DNA of 64,000 nt from Eubacterium sp. Its GTDB lineage: Bacteria; Bacillota; Clostridia; Lachnospirales; Lachnospiraceae. The stretch lies in assembly GCA_017965495.1 (NCBI GenBank), contig JAGCPW010000095.1, forward strand, positions 62,001-126,000, read 5' to 3'. Position numbers and translations under genes: made by a program. The notes beneath the pieces are model-generated. The model had not been told where the DNA came from. It was given only the letters and a program-made list of their open reading frames with translations, and searched no databases. Shown piece by piece: positions 25,607 to 35,066 of the stretch (its first letter is position 1; each line of letters opens with the position of its first letter).

Positions 25607-27967
25607 TTACGCTTTTACAATTGATTTAACTTTTTCTTTTTCATCAAGAGTAATACCCTTGCTTCCTTTACCAGTTCTACTCTGTGTAGAAATCTGAGTT
25701 GAAGGAATTTTTATGTTTTTCTTTGATGATATAATCATTATATCACAATCTTCTCCAAAAGTCAAGAAGTCTACTACTCTATCGTTTGTAGATACTCCGG
25801 AGATAGAAACACCTGTACCACCACGTCCCTGAGTGTTAAATTCAGACATAGATGTTTTCTTAACCATACCGTACTCAGTAACAGTCACAAGGTTATCACC
25901 CATTATCTTCGCGGCGGATATTACAGATTCTCCATCTTTAAGTTTAATTGCCCTTACTCCGGCCGTGTTTCTACCTGTGTCAGAAACTTCTGAACCATCA
26001 AAAACAATAAATTTACCGGAACTTGAAAGCACACCAATATTGCCACCATTCGCAGCGAAAACAGTAACAACTTCATCACCGTCTTTAAGTTTAATAGCGA
26101 TAATACCCTTCTTCTGACTCTTGTATTCAGATACCGCTGTTTTCTTAATCATGCCATCTTTTGTTATAAAGTAGAAGTAATTTCCAGCGGACTTCTTTGA
26201 GAAGGTGTTGATATATGAAACCTTTTCGCCCGCTTCTAAGCCAAATAATACCGAAGCATTATTTCTACCAAGAGTGATACTGTCTGTCATGACACTATAC
26301 ATCTTACCCTTGTTTGTGAAAGCATATAACCAACCCATGTTGTCTGTGCTGATTGACTGTGTAACATATTCATCAGCTTTTAACTTAAAGTTTGTACCCT
26401 TGCCGCCACGCTTCTGAGCAATAAGAGTTGTAGTTTCCTGTGCATAGATATTGCCGAGATTTGTGTAGGTGATAAGGAGTTCCTTACGTTCAACTGGTTC
26501 TGCATCTTCATCAGAATTTTTATAATCTAAGTTAGTGAGCTTTGTGCGGCGTTCATCGCCGAACTTTTCTGCTACCTCTCTTAAATCTTTTTCAATTTCT
26601 TTATAAAGTAATTCCTTATCGTTTAAAACTGCAACATGATATTCTTTTTCTGCAAGCAGTTTTTCCTTTTCATCATTAAAACTCTGAATTTCAAGCTTTG
26701 TTAATTTCTTAAGAGTTATAGCAAGAACTGCATTTGCCTGAGCATCTGTATAGCCAAATCTTTCCATTAACTTGGTCTTAGAATTTGTACCGTCTTCTGC
26801 GCCGCGAACGATTTCAATTACCTCATCTACATTAGCCAATGCAATTGTAATAGCTTCTACGATTGGTAATCTTTCATCAATCTTTCTAAGTTCAAGTTCA
26901 TGAATTTTTGTTCTTACTTCTTTTTCATGGTCAAGGTGAGCATTAAGAGCCTCTCTCCATGTAAAGAGCTTAGGCCTTGTTCCCTTATCAAGCATAATCA
27001 TGTTAATAGGAAAGAAGGTCTGAAGGCGAGTATACTTATACAGATTTCTAACAACGCTTTCTGGATTAACTCCTTTTTCAAGCCATATTGTCATATCAAC
27101 CATTTCTTCTGACGAGTCGGTAAATCTCACAATACCCTTTGCTGGAAATGGTTTCTTCTCCGATTCAAACATGTCGGCAATTTCCTTTTTAACACTACCT
27201 GTAGCAACATTATATGGAACTTCCTTTACTCGGATAGAATTATCATCACCATCATATTCAAGTGTGCCGCGAATAATAATAGATTTACCCTTACCATTTC
27301 TTAAAGATTCCTTAACTTCGTCAGCATTTAAAATTGTGCCACCTGTCGTAAAGTCTGGTGCGCAATAAATTTCATCAAAGTCAATATCCGGATTCCAAAG
27401 TAACTTAATCATTGCTTCATTAACTTCGCGCAGATTAAACTGAGGAATAGATGTAGACAAACTTGTTGCAATACCAATTGAACCATTTACAATATTGTAA
27501 TATCCAAGAGAAGGAAGAACAGATGGAAACTGTTCTGTATTATCATAGTTATCAAACCATCTTTCAATAGTTTCCTTATGAGTACCTTCTACCATTTTAA
27601 CACCAAGTTGTCCTAAACGCATTTCTGTATATCTTGGTGCGGCGAAGTTAGTAAGCTGAGTATAAGTACCCATGTTACCAACACCATCTTCAAGGCAATA
27701 TCTCATAGACATTGGTCTTGCAAGTCTGCAAAGTAAGTCAATCATAGAAGCATCACCATGAACATAAAAATGGTCCATGGCGCTTACTACAGACTTATGA
27801 GTTTTCTTGTGTGGTTTTGGCCACACAAGTTTATCAACACTCTGAGCATAGAAAGCCATTCTCTGGCCTGGTTTAAGTGCATCTCTTGCATCTATAATGG
27901 CTCTATGCTGAATTGTCATTGCCGCATATGTTGCGAAACTTTTTTCAATTGTATTTTTTAAAGACAT
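25607..27967 (-). CDS. gyrA: DNA gyrase subunit A
   Basis: 786 residues. Catalytic Tyr113 in A-A-P-R-Y-T-E-M-R-L, preceded by the usual H-x-x-G-D (70-72) and G-N-M-G-T region. The C-terminal third is a beta-pinwheel with repeats of K-D-G-D/E and a Q-K-R-G-G-K-G segment, the GyrA box that marks a true gyrase rather than topoisomerase IV. With GyrB it supercoils DNA, here presumably for replication of a large phage genome. Own promoter at 27994-28022, ATG behind AAAGGAG. No TAG. Confidence 0.92.
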   Translation of the reverse strand: MSLKNTIEKSFATYAAMTIQHRAIIDARDALKPGQRMAFYAQSVDKLVWPKPHKKTHKSVVSAMDHFYVHGDASMIDLLCRLARPMSMRYCLEDGVGNMGTYTQLTNFAAPRYTEMRLGQLGVKMVEGTHKETIERWFDNYDNTEQFPSVLPSLGYYNIVNGSIGIATSLSTSIPQFNLREVNEAMIKLLWNPDIDFDEIYCAPDFTTGGTILNADEVKESLRNGKGKSIIIRGTLEYDGDDNSIRVKEVPYNVATGSVKKEIADMFESEKKPFPAKGIVRFTDSSEEMVDMTIWLEKGVNPESVVRNLYKYTRLQTFFPINMIMLDKGTRPKLFTWREALNAHLDHEKEVRTKIHELELRKIDERLPIVEAITIALANVDEVIEIVRGAEDGTNSKTKLMERFGYTDAQANAVLAITLKKLTKLEIQSFNDEKEKLLAEKEYHVAVLNDKELLYKEIEKDLREVAEKFGDERRTKLTNLDYKNSDEDAEPVERKELLITYTNLGNIYAQETTTLIAQKRGGKGTNFKLKADEYVTQSISTDNMGWLYAFTNKGKMYSVMTDSITLGRNNASVLFGLEAGEKVSYINTFSKKSAGNYFYFITKDGMIKKTAVSEYKSQKKGIIAIKLKDGDEVVTVFAANGGNIGVLSSSGKFIVFDGSEVSDTGRNTAGVRAIKLKDGESVISAAKIMGDNLVTVTEYGMVKKTSMSEFNTQGRGGTGVSISGVSTNDRVVDFLTFGEDCDIMIISSKKNIKIPSTQISTQSRTGKGSKGITLDEKEKVKSIVKA

Positions 27968-27993
27968 TTATCTTCACTCCTTTAATATAACTA

Positions 27994-28022
27994 TTATATC
28001 ACGTTTTAATAGAAAAGTAAAG
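27994..28022 (-). promoter_or_regulatory. Promoter for gyrA
   Basis: Minus strand: CTTACT (28017-28022), 17-base spacer ending TGA, TATAAT (27994-27999), 3 bases after the gyrB stop codon. -35 is off consensus by one base. Confidence 0.78.
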
Positions 28023-28024
28023 AA

Positions 28025-29878
28025 TTACATTTCACCATAATCGCTAAAGTCAATTGTTGAAAATACGAAGTCTTTCTTAGGAGTAACATCTGCACCCATT
28101 AATGCTTCAAGTGCTTCCATAGCTTCAGGGGTGTATTCAAACATTTCCTGTGCTTCAGGACAATTAAAGACAGCATCTCTTAATTCCTGTTTTGATAAAA
28201 GACCAAGACCTTTTACTCTCTTTACAACGCCCGGTAATTGTCTACCTCGTTCATTGTAATCTTCGTCTGTATAGAAATAAGTTTTCTTTTTACCATTTTC
28301 AACAATAAAGAGTGGAGCATGATACCAACCAATTCTACCTTCTTTAACAAACTGTGGACAAATCCGCCAGATATTAAGAAGTAAAAGTAAGAATATGTGA
28401 GCACCGTCAACATCAGGGTCAACGAACACACAAATACGACCATAACGCAATTTCTTGTGGTCTAATTTCTTACCGTGGTCAATACCAACGGCAACTTGCA
28501 TTTGCTGAATTTCTGCGTTTGATAAGTATTTATCCAGTGAACAAGTTAATGGATTAATAAATTTACCTCTCGCAATAAATATACCATGAAGGTCTTTATC
28601 TCTACCTTTTTCTGCTGAACCTGCGGCAGAGTCGCCCTCACAAACAAAAAGTGTAGAATCAAGACCAAGTTTTCTTGCGTCATTTACTTTATCTAAAACA
28701 AGACCCTTTTTCTTTCTCATTGAATCAATTTCTTTTTCAGAATTCATTGCTGCTTCTCTTGCTTTATCAGCGGCCTTTTCAGCGTTTAAAATCTTTTCCA
28801 TGAGGGAAATAATGGTTTCAAACTCTGGTGAATTTGCAAATATTTCAAGACCTTCATCAAGTGCTTTTCCGGCAAGAGTAGATAAGTTTGTATTGTTTAC
28901 CTTGCTTTTTGTCTGTCCTTCAAATGAAGGTTCAAGCACCTTACAGTTAGCAACAACCACAAAACCTCGTCTTATAATATCAACATCAAAACTCTTTCCG
29001 GTTAACGCCTTAATCTTTGTTGTAAGTTTGCGGCGAATACCTGTAATTGGCTGACCACCCATTGGGCAGAAAAGACCATTTACGTAAGTATATTCTTTGT
29101 TCGCTCCGCCAGTCCAAAGGAAAGCCACTTCTACCGTATCTGTTCCATCTGTTGCCGAAGTGATAATAGGATTCTTCATTAAAGGCTTGGTACTAACTTC
29201 CTTAATGAAATCACCAATACCATTTTCAGAATAGAATTCCTTTTTCTTATCTCCGCTTGTGACTATAAAACGAATACCTTTATTAAGATAAGCTACGTTT
29301 TTAATGTCTTCACAAACCTTATCAAAGGTAAAACCATCTTCCATGTTTTTATAAACTTCTTTATCCGGAATAAATTCAACTGTTGTACCATTAGGAAGGT
29401 TAGTTGAAGTTTCCTTATAATCAAGAAGGTTACCTTTATTGAAGGTTGCTGTTGCTGCTGTACCATTTCTTACAGATGTAACATAGAATGATTCTGATGA
29501 CATACACACCGCTGTGCCGCCAAGACCATTCAGACCTGAACTATTCTTATAAGCACCCTTATTGAACTTACCACCTGTATGAGCTTCAGTATAAATTGCT
29601 ACAAGAATGTTACGTCCATTTACTATACCAAATGGAACTCCTCGGCCATAATCTCTTACTCTAATTTTATTCTGAGATTCATCTACATCAATTTCAAGTT
29701 TATCACCATAACCGGCAAGTGCTTCGTCAGTCGAGTTATTAATAATCTCCTTTAAAGCCTGATAGATACCATTTGTATCATCACTACCAAGATATGCTTG
29801 AATTCGAGTACGCATGGCTTCTCGTGTTTCAAGATGTTCAATCTTATCTACGCCATAATTATCTACAACGTTAGCCAT
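28025..29878 (-). CDS. gyrB: DNA gyrase subunit B
   Basis: 617 residues. GHKL ATPase: K-E-I-I-N-N-S-T-D-E-A, D-Y-G-R-G-V-P-F-G and G-L-N-G-L-G-G-T-A-V. Toprim: C-E-G-D-S-A-A-G-S-A and V-F-V-D-P-D-V-D-G-A-H-I, where the usual D-A-D-V-D-G has Pro in place of Ala. The C-terminal G-L-G-L-L-S-K-Q-E-L-R block is also typical. Shorter than Gram-negative GyrB, normal for the Gram-positive type. Partner of the adjacent GyrA. No TAG. Confidence 0.93.
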   Translation of the reverse strand: MANVVDNYGVDKIEHLETREAMRTRIQAYLGSDDTNGIYQALKEIINNSTDEALAGYGDKLEIDVDESQNKIRVRDYGRGVPFGIVNGRNILVAIYTEAHTGGKFNKGAYKNSSGLNGLGGTAVCMSSESFYVTSVRNGTAATATFNKGNLLDYKETSTNLPNGTTVEFIPDKEVYKNMEDGFTFDKVCEDIKNVAYLNKGIRFIVTSGDKKKEFYSENGIGDFIKEVSTKPLMKNPIITSATDGTDTVEVAFLWTGGANKEYTYVNGLFCPMGGQPITGIRRKLTTKIKALTGKSFDVDIIRRGFVVVANCKVLEPSFEGQTKSKVNNTNLSTLAGKALDEGLEIFANSPEFETIISLMEKILNAEKAADKAREAAMNSEKEIDSMRKKKGLVLDKVNDARKLGLDSTLFVCEGDSAAGSAEKGRDKDLHGIFIARGKFINPLTCSLDKYLSNAEIQQMQVAVGIDHGKKLDHKKLRYGRICVFVDPDVDGAHIFLLLLLNIWRICPQFVKEGRIGWYHAPLFIVENGKKKTYFYTDEDYNERGRQLPGVVKRVKGLGLLSKQELRDAVFNCPEAQEMFEYTPEAMEALEALMGADVTPKKDFVFSTIDFSDYGEM

Positions 29879-29908
29879 TTAATCAACTCCTTTTTAATTT
29901 CTAAATCA

Positions 29909-29937
29909 ATTATATCATATTTTTAAATAAAAGTAAA
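29909..29937 (-). promoter_or_regulatory. Promoter for gyrB
   Basis: Minus strand: TTTACT (29932-29937), 17-base spacer ending TGA, TATAAT (29909-29914), just after the terminator at 29957-29989. Confidence 0.88.
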
Positions 29938-29956
29938 CACTTTACAAAAATTGGAA

Positions 29957-29989
29957 AATCCCGCAGTCATAGAAGACCACGGGAATTTT
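29957..29989 (-). terminator. Terminator of the nrd-thyX-methylase operon
   Basis: Minus strand: TTCCCGTGGTC / GACTGCGGGA imperfect stem with a 6-base loop, then TTTTCC and a second short T-run. Confidence 0.8.
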
Positions 29990-29990
29990 A

Positions 29991-30728
29991 TCAGATTGTA
30001 AATAATTTTTCAACTGCTGAATCAGCCTTAACTCTGTCAGACCTTTGACAAACTTTTCGTTCCTTGTGCCAGATTTCTTTAAAGTCTTCTGGCATTGTGT
30101 ATTCACTGATTATAACAGTATTATGCTTACCAAGTTCTCTAGCCCAATTATAAAGTTCATCATCATGACATAGTGAAAATCTACCATATTGTTTAGTGCC
30201 GGCGTAAGGCCAGTCAATATAGAATAAACAGTTTTCATAATCCTCACCCCTGTATTCTTTATAATCGCGGCAGAAAAAGTCAATACCCTTTAGGTGTAAA
30301 GCCTGTTCTTTCATATTCTTTACACGTTCGGCATAAATGTTACGCTTACCGGACGGGTCTTTACCATAACCGCCATCAAAAAATCTGCCGCCATAACTTG
30401 CAAAATATCCAATACCAGCAATATAAGCCATAGAATATTCATCGAAACAATCTTTCTTAAAACATTCTCTTGCTTCTACATAATGTTCTTTTGGACAATC
30501 TAAAGGAAATATGGATAATGTTGGGTCAGCCTGTGCATATTTAAGCAAACTAATTAAATATGGATTAATGTCCGAAGCGATACGCTCCGGGCATACAATC
30601 TTATCAACTATCGCGGCGGAACCACAGAATGGTTCAATATATGTTTTAATGTCATTCTCTTTAATTATTCGCTGAAGGATTGGAACGATGTCCTTAGCGA
30701 GTTTTTCCTTAGAACCCTGATATACCAT
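29991..30728 (-). CDS. dam: D12-class DNA adenine-N6 methyltransferase (Dam-like)
   Basis: 245 residues. N-terminal Y-Q-G-S-K and motif I I-E-P-F-C-G-S (31-37) bind S-adenosylmethionine; D-I-N (53-55) is the acidic binding residue. The catalytic motif reads D-W-P-Y (172-175) in place of the usual D-P-P-Y, followed by the expected A-G-T-K-Q-Y. Expected to methylate adenine in phage DNA, shielding it from host restriction; the Trp substitution may affect activity. Start overlaps the ThyX stop (TAATG). Last gene of its operon. Confidence 0.85.
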   Translation of the reverse strand: MVYQGSKEKLAKDIVPILQRIIKENDIKTYIEPFCGSAAIVDKIVCPERIASDINPYLISLLKYAQADPTLSIFPLDCPKEHYVEARECFKKDCFDEYSMAYIAGIGYFASYGGRFFDGGYGKDPSGKRNIYAERVKNMKEQALHLKGIDFFCRDYKEYRGEDYENCLFYIDWPYAGTKQYGRFSLCHDDELYNWARELGKHNTVIISEYTMPEDFKEIWHKERKVCQRSDRVKADSAVEKLFTI

Positions 30729-31396
30729 TACTTTACCAACTCCGTTAAATACTTATACTTATGACAACTCTTAACTTCTGTACAATATGGAACTGGATGA
30801 GTTTCACATTTTGGTACAAGTAATAGTCTAAAAATTTCCTTATCTTCGTCTGAGAACTTAGGACAATCTAAAAGAACTTTCTTAATTGCCGCGAAAAGCT
30901 GACGAATCTCAGCCTGTGCATGAGCACATAATCTCTGATTACAAATTGTAGCAAGTTCCCTAAGATTAACTGTCATGCAAAGACTCGTAGGCATACAGTT
31001 AGGAAGGACTGCTCTTGCATTTTCCGGCGAATGACCATGTGCAATTATCTGATTATATGCGGCAAGAGAATCATAAGCAGATTCAAGTATTTCGCCATTC
31101 AGATACTTGTCATTACCTGGCATAACGAAACTAACATCTGTTTCTGCATAAGAGCAATAACGCTGTGACTGCACACTGAATGAAGCAAGTCTATGTCTTG
31201 TAAGCTGTGCAAGAAGTGAACGGCTTATCCCTGTAATTCTAAAAGTAAAGGAAGCATGTTCTAAGACGCTGTGATGACCGGATTTAATACAACCCTTAAC
31301 TGTGTTGTACGATGGTGTTGAATCATAACACATACTTGCGGCGATTGCACAAGTCCAAATTGGATTTTCTGTTGAGCTTAATAATTCTACTGTCAT
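30728..31396 (-). CDS. thyX: Flavin-dependent thymidylate synthase
   Basis: 222 residues, full length. ThyX signature R-H-R-L-A-S-F-S-V-Q-S-Q-R-Y at 67-80 matches RHRxxSxxxxSxRY. It converts dUMP to dTMP using FADH2 and methylenetetrahydrofolate, complementing dUTPase. Start and stop overlap the neighbouring genes by one base (TAATG), so the operon is tightly coupled. No TAG. Confidence 0.95.
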   Translation of the reverse strand: MTVELLSSTENPIWTCAIAASMCYDSTPSYNTVKGCIKSGHHSVLEHASFTFRITGISRSLLAQLTRHRLASFSVQSQRYCSYAETDVSFVMPGNDKYLNGEILESAYDSLAAYNQIIAHGHSPENARAVLPNCMPTSLCMTVNLRELATICNQRLCAHAQAEIRQLFAAIKKVLLDCPKFSDEDKEIFRLLLVPKCETHPVPYCTEVKSCHKYKYLTELVK

Positions 31397-31563
31397 TATC
31401 TTTTCTCCTTTTTAATCATTTCTAAATATGCTTCTGCCTGTTCATCTGAGATAGACCTAAGATTAGAAACGCCGTAATAATCCATCATCTTCAAAAGCTC
31501 AGAGCCGTTTCTGTAATCTTCACCCATGCTTTTAATTTCCTTAATTAATTTTGCCCTGTCCAT
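31396..31563 (-). CDS. Small helical protein between nrdG and thyX
   Basis: 55 residues from ATG 31563, 10 bases behind AGGAGG; an ATG nine bases upstream is too close to the site. Helix-turn pattern with M-M-D-Y-Y-G-V in the centre. TAA overlaps the thyX ATG. No recognised family; its coupling to ribonucleotide and thymidylate genes hints at a related role. Confidence 0.65.
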   Translation of the reverse strand: MDRAKLIKEIKSMGEDYRNGSELLKMMDYYGVSNLRSISDEQAEAYLEMIKKEKR

Positions 31564-31568
31564 CTTAA

Positions 31569-32042
31569 TCATTCCTCCTTAGTCCATACTCCATTAATCT
31601 TATGCCAGATGTGTTGATTTGAAGAACCACGAAATCTAAGTGTGAGGTCCTTTTTCTCCTCAATAAAACGACCATCAATTAAGTAGTCAATATACTCCAA
31701 TGCATCTGCCTTTTCCACATCCTTAAAGGAATATCCCGTCCATACCCATATATCTTTTTCGGGGTAAGTGGTCTTAATTTCTTTCAAGAACTCAAAGAAC
31801 TTTTCTGCATCTTGATTAAAAGGTTCGCCGCCTAAAATGGAAAGTCCTCTTATATATCGCGGCGAAAGAAGATTTTTAATTGTGAAAATGGTTTCGGAGG
31901 TGAAATGTTCTCCGTAATCAAAGTCCCACAATTCTCTATTAAAACAGTTCTTACAATGATGAACACAGCCAGAAAAGAAGATGGAAACTCGAATTCCATC
32001 TCCATTGGCTATATCCATGCTATTTATTTTAGCATAGTTCAT
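31569..32042 (-). CDS. nrdG: Anaerobic ribonucleotide reductase activase
   Basis: 157 residues, radical SAM activase. C26, C30 and C33 form the CxxxCxxC iron-sulfur site in S-G-C-V-H-H-C-K-N-C; L-G-G-E-P-F follows. It makes the glycyl radical on NrdD. The start overlaps the nrdD stop by 4 bases (ATGA). An anaerobic enzyme implies replication in an oxygen-free host. Confidence 0.95.
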   Translation of the reverse strand: MNYAKINSMDIANGDGIRVSIFFSGCVHHCKNCFNRELWDFDYGEHFTSETIFTIKNLLSPRYIRGLSILGGEPFNQDAEKFFEFLKEIKTTYPEKDIWVWTGYSFKDVEKADALEYIDYLIDGRFIEEKKDLTLRFRGSSNQHIWHKINGVWTKEE

Positions 32043-34255
32043 TTAACATCTCCTAACTCGTGACAATCTAAGTGCACGAATCTATTGTTTATTTCATCTG
32101 TCCTACCCTGGTTCCAGAAATTCGCACCGATGTATCCACAGGTACGTCTTGCAACAGACATGAATCTATGGTCACGATTTCCACACTGTGGGCACTCCCA
32201 GTCAAGTTTGCCGTTTTCATCGGTAATAATTTTAATTTCCTTGTCATAACCACACTTCATACAATAGTCAGACTTCGTATTGATTTCTGCATAAAGAATA
32301 TGGTCATACATAAATGAAATAACTTCGAGAACTGCTTCAATGTTATTTTCAAGGTTTGCGGCTTCAATATATGAAACAGCACCGCCTGTGCTTAATGCTT
32401 GGAACTTACTTTCAATTTCCAGTTTTTCAAAAGGATTAATATGTTCAAATACTGGTACATGATAACTGTTAGTAATGTAATTTCTGTCCTTGCCGTCAAG
32501 TTTAACAAAAATATCATCACCAAAACGCTTCTTTAAACTGTGAGCGAATTTATCTGTTGTGGATTCAATAGGAGTTCCATATGGAGAATAATCTATGTCT
32601 TCCTCTGCTTTCCACTTCTCACACTTTTCGTTGAGATATTCCATAACCTTTAAGCCAAATTCTTCGCCGCAACCGTGGTCAGAATGAGAATGACCAGTCA
32701 TGTATTTAACACATTCATAAAGTCCGGCATAACCAAGACTAATTGTTGAATATCCATGATGGAGTAATTCATCAATCTTTTCACCTGGCTTTAGTCTTGC
32801 AAAAGCACCATCTTGCCACAAAATTGGTGCAACATCTGATAGAGTTCCCTCTAATCTTTCGTGACGGCATTTTAAAGCTTTATGACAAAGTTCTGTTCTT
32901 TCGTTCATAATCTGCCAGAACTTATCCATATCGCCGTTTGAAGAAAAGGCAACATCAGGAAGGTTAATTGAAACAACGCCCTGATTAAATCTACCCCAAT
33001 ATTTCGGCTTGCCATCATAATTCTTTGCGTTGGCAATATTACCATACTTTTCTGTAAAACGGTCAACACTTAAGAAGGAACGACAGCCCATGCATCCGTA
33101 AACGTCGCCATTCTTATATTCTCTCATTTTCTTAGCTGAGATAAAGTCTGGCTGCATACGTTTAGCAACACATTTTGCCGCGAGTTCTGTTACATCATAA
33201 TACTCGCTTCCCGGTCTAACATTGTTTTCATCCAAAACATAAAGTAACTTTGGGAATTCCTGGGTAACAGGAACGCCTTCACGATTCTTCATTCCGGCTA
33301 TTCTCTGTACAAAGAACTCTTTAATAAGGGCTGCCATTTCTTTTTCATATCCCGGCTTATCATTAATGTTCATAAAGACACTAATAAATGGAGTCTGACC
33401 ATTAGTTGTGCTCATAGAATTAATCTGATAATTAAATGTTTGCACAGCGTCTTCAATGTCCTTTAATGTATCTTCATGAGCATACTGTTCTTTTTGAGCA
33501 TCAGTAAGTCCCGGCATTTTATCATATTTTTCTTTTGTTCTTTCATAAGATTCTCTTACAAATGGAGCCAAAGCAGATAAATTAACTGTCTGTCCACCAT
33601 ACTGACTACTTGAAATAGCTGTAATGAGCTGAGTCATAACAGTAGTTCTCTTTACCAGTCTACTAGAACGTTCAATTAACTTTCCATTCATAACCGTGCC
33701 ATTCTGCAACATATCATCCATGTTTGATAAACAACAGTTGTTAATTGGCTGAATAAAATAGTCCATATCGTGGAAATGAATTATGCCCTGTTTATGAGCA
33801 TCAACAATATCCTTTGGCAGAATATATCTTTCGGAAATATCCTTACTTCCAATTCCCGCGATATAATCTCGCTGAGTTGTTACTATCGTTGAGTTCTTAT
33901 TGGAATTTTCTGTTTTGATGTATTCGTTTTCTCCCTTTATAAGAGATAATACCTGTGCATCATAAGAACTTCTTGCCACTTCTCTCTTATATCTATATCT
34001 GATATAAGCCTTAGCCACTTCCTTATCAAGTAACATTAAGCTTTCTTCAACAGCATCCTGTATGTCCTCAACACTCACAGCATCTACATCACTGAACTTG
34101 ACCTCAACCATTACCTTTACAGCCATTTCAATAAGAGTGCTATCTTGTTCCTCTGAGTTAGGATGGACTTCTTTGAAAGCACCATACACGGCATTTTCAA
34201 TTTTTAGTCCCTCGTAATCAACGATTTTTCCATTTCGTTTAATTACCTTCTCCAT
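32039..34255 (-). CDS. nrdD: Anaerobic ribonucleoside-triphosphate reductase
   Basis: 738 residues. N-terminal ATP-cone (M-E-K-V-I-K-R-N-G), a C-terminal zinc site (C-M-K-C-G ... C-P-Q-C-G), and the glycyl radical loop R-T-C-G-Y-I-G-A-N-F-W-N with the radical on Gly707. It reduces NTPs to dNTPs under anaerobic conditions. First enzyme of the nrdD-nrdG-thyX-dam operon, 4 bases after the small gene at 34260. No TAG. Confidence 0.95.
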   Translation of the reverse strand: MEKVIKRNGKIVDYEGLKIENAVYGAFKEVHPNSEEQDSTLIEMAVKVMVEVKFSDVDAVSVEDIQDAVEESLMLLDKEVAKAYIRYRYKREVARSSYDAQVLSLIKGENEYIKTENSNKNSTIVTTQRDYIAGIGSKDISERYILPKDIVDAHKQGIIHFHDMDYFIQPINNCCLSNMDDMLQNGTVMNGKLIERSSRLVKRTTVMTQLITAISSSQYGGQTVNLSALAPFVRESYERTKEKYDKMPGLTDAQKEQYAHEDTLKDIEDAVQTFNYQINSMSTTNGQTPFISVFMNINDKPGYEKEMAALIKEFFVQRIAGMKNREGVPVTQEFPKLLYVLDENNVRPGSEYYDVTELAAKCVAKRMQPDFISAKKMREYKNGDVYGCMGCRSFLSVDRFTEKYGNIANAKNYDGKPKYWGRFNQGVVSINLPDVAFSSNGDMDKFWQIMNERTELCHKALKCRHERLEGTLSDVAPILWQDGAFARLKPGEKIDELLHHGYSTISLGYAGLYECVKYMTGHSHSDHGCGEEFGLKVMEYLNEKCEKWKAEEDIDYSPYGTPIESTTDKFAHSLKKRFGDDIFVKLDGKDRNYITNSYHVPVFEHINPFEKLEIESKFQALSTGGAVSYIEAANLENNIEAVLEVISFMYDHILYAEINTKSDYCMKCGYDKEIKIITDENGKLDWECPQCGNRDHRFMSVARRTCGYIGANFWNQGRTDEINNRFVHLDCHELGDVK

Positions 34256-34259
34256 AACA

Positions 34260-34472
34260 TCACTCCTTTTCTATAAAATGTATTGTATTATAACGCCATT
34301 TTAATTTTAAAGCAAGGGAGTTAACATATCGGTTAAGTTTTTCGCCGCGAAAATCATAATCAGACTCAACGACAAGTTCTTGACCTGTCTGCCCTTCTTC
34401 AATCCATTTTTCAAAAATGGCGGCGAGTTGTGCCTGTTCCTTACCATTTTTTACAACAATTTCTTTTACCAT
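34260..34472 (-). CDS. Small hypothetical protein, first gene of nrd operon
   Basis: 70 residues, ATG behind GAGGTG, stop TGA. Two-strand, two-helix pattern with basic residues near the end (L-K-L-K-W-R-Y). Directly after the promoter at 34499-34527. Unknown function; the operon position suggests a link to nucleotide metabolism. Confidence 0.65.
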   Translation of the reverse strand: MVKEIVVKNGKEQAQLAAIFEKWIEEGQTGQELVVESDYDFRGEKLNRYVNSLALKLKWRYNTIHFIEKE

Positions 34473-34498
34473 GTTCTCACCTCTTTCTTTATAAATTA

Positions 34499-34527
34499 AT
34501 TATAGCATATTTTTAGAAAAAAGTAAA
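34499..34527 (-). promoter_or_regulatory. Promoter for the nrd-thyX operon
   Basis: Minus strand: TTTACT (34522-34527), 17-base spacer ending TGC, TATAAT (34499-34504), directly after the T-run of the terminator at 34539-34561. Confidence 0.9.
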
Positions 34528-34538
34528 GAGATAAAAAC

Positions 34539-34561
34539 GGAGGCAGATGTTATCTACCTCC
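34539..34561 (-). terminator. Terminator after the membrane/coiled-coil gene
   Basis: Minus strand: GGAGGTAGAT / ATCTGCCTCC stem, 3-base loop, then GTTTTTATC. Confidence 0.88.
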
Positions 34562-34568
34562 ATTTCTT

Positions 34569-35066
34569 TTACTTAATAATATCCCATTTCTACATTTCTT
34601 CGTATAAATCATGGGCAAATGAGTTACCGCCAATTGAAGCATAAGCATCATACAATGAAGCTAAGTCTTCTTTTGTTCTCATGTCCAAAGCCTTTTTATC
34701 ACAGTTAGCAAAGTAAATCTATGTGATTTCGTGCCGAAGACTTGATTTATTGATTTCCCTTGTTTCGTTTCGGTATTCATCAATTTTCTTATCAATTTCT
34801 TCAAAACGGGTTGACATTTGTTCTTTTAGGTCTGTAACTTCTTCCTTAATTTGTTCTACAGATTTTGTAATGTCTTCACCAAATTTTGAGAAGGCTTCTA
34901 TCGCGGCATCATTCTTTGCTTTTTCCTGTTCGAGTTCATGTTTTAATTCCATATCCATTTCATCTGGCTCTTTCTTGGCTTTGATTATATCAACTATTAC
35001 TTTACCAATAATGGTAATTACAGAGCCAACTCCAGCAAATATTGCGGCAAGTATTATTTCGTTCAT
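34569..35066 (-). CDS. Membrane-anchored coiled-coil protein (two TAGs)
   Basis: 165 residues. One hydrophobic helix (residues 3-27, I-I-L-A-A-I-F-A-G-V-G-S-V) is followed by a long charged coiled coil (35-105). A C-terminal segment R-T-K-E-D-L-A-S-L-Y-D-A-Y resembles the end of small Firmicutes phage proteins that continue G-G-N-S-F. TAGs at 34719 and 34590 are read as Gln; the standard code drops the last 50 residues. Could be a membrane tether or spanin/holin-like factor; topology suggests cytoplasmic coiled coil. Start overlaps the nuclease stop (ATGA). Confidence 0.75.
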
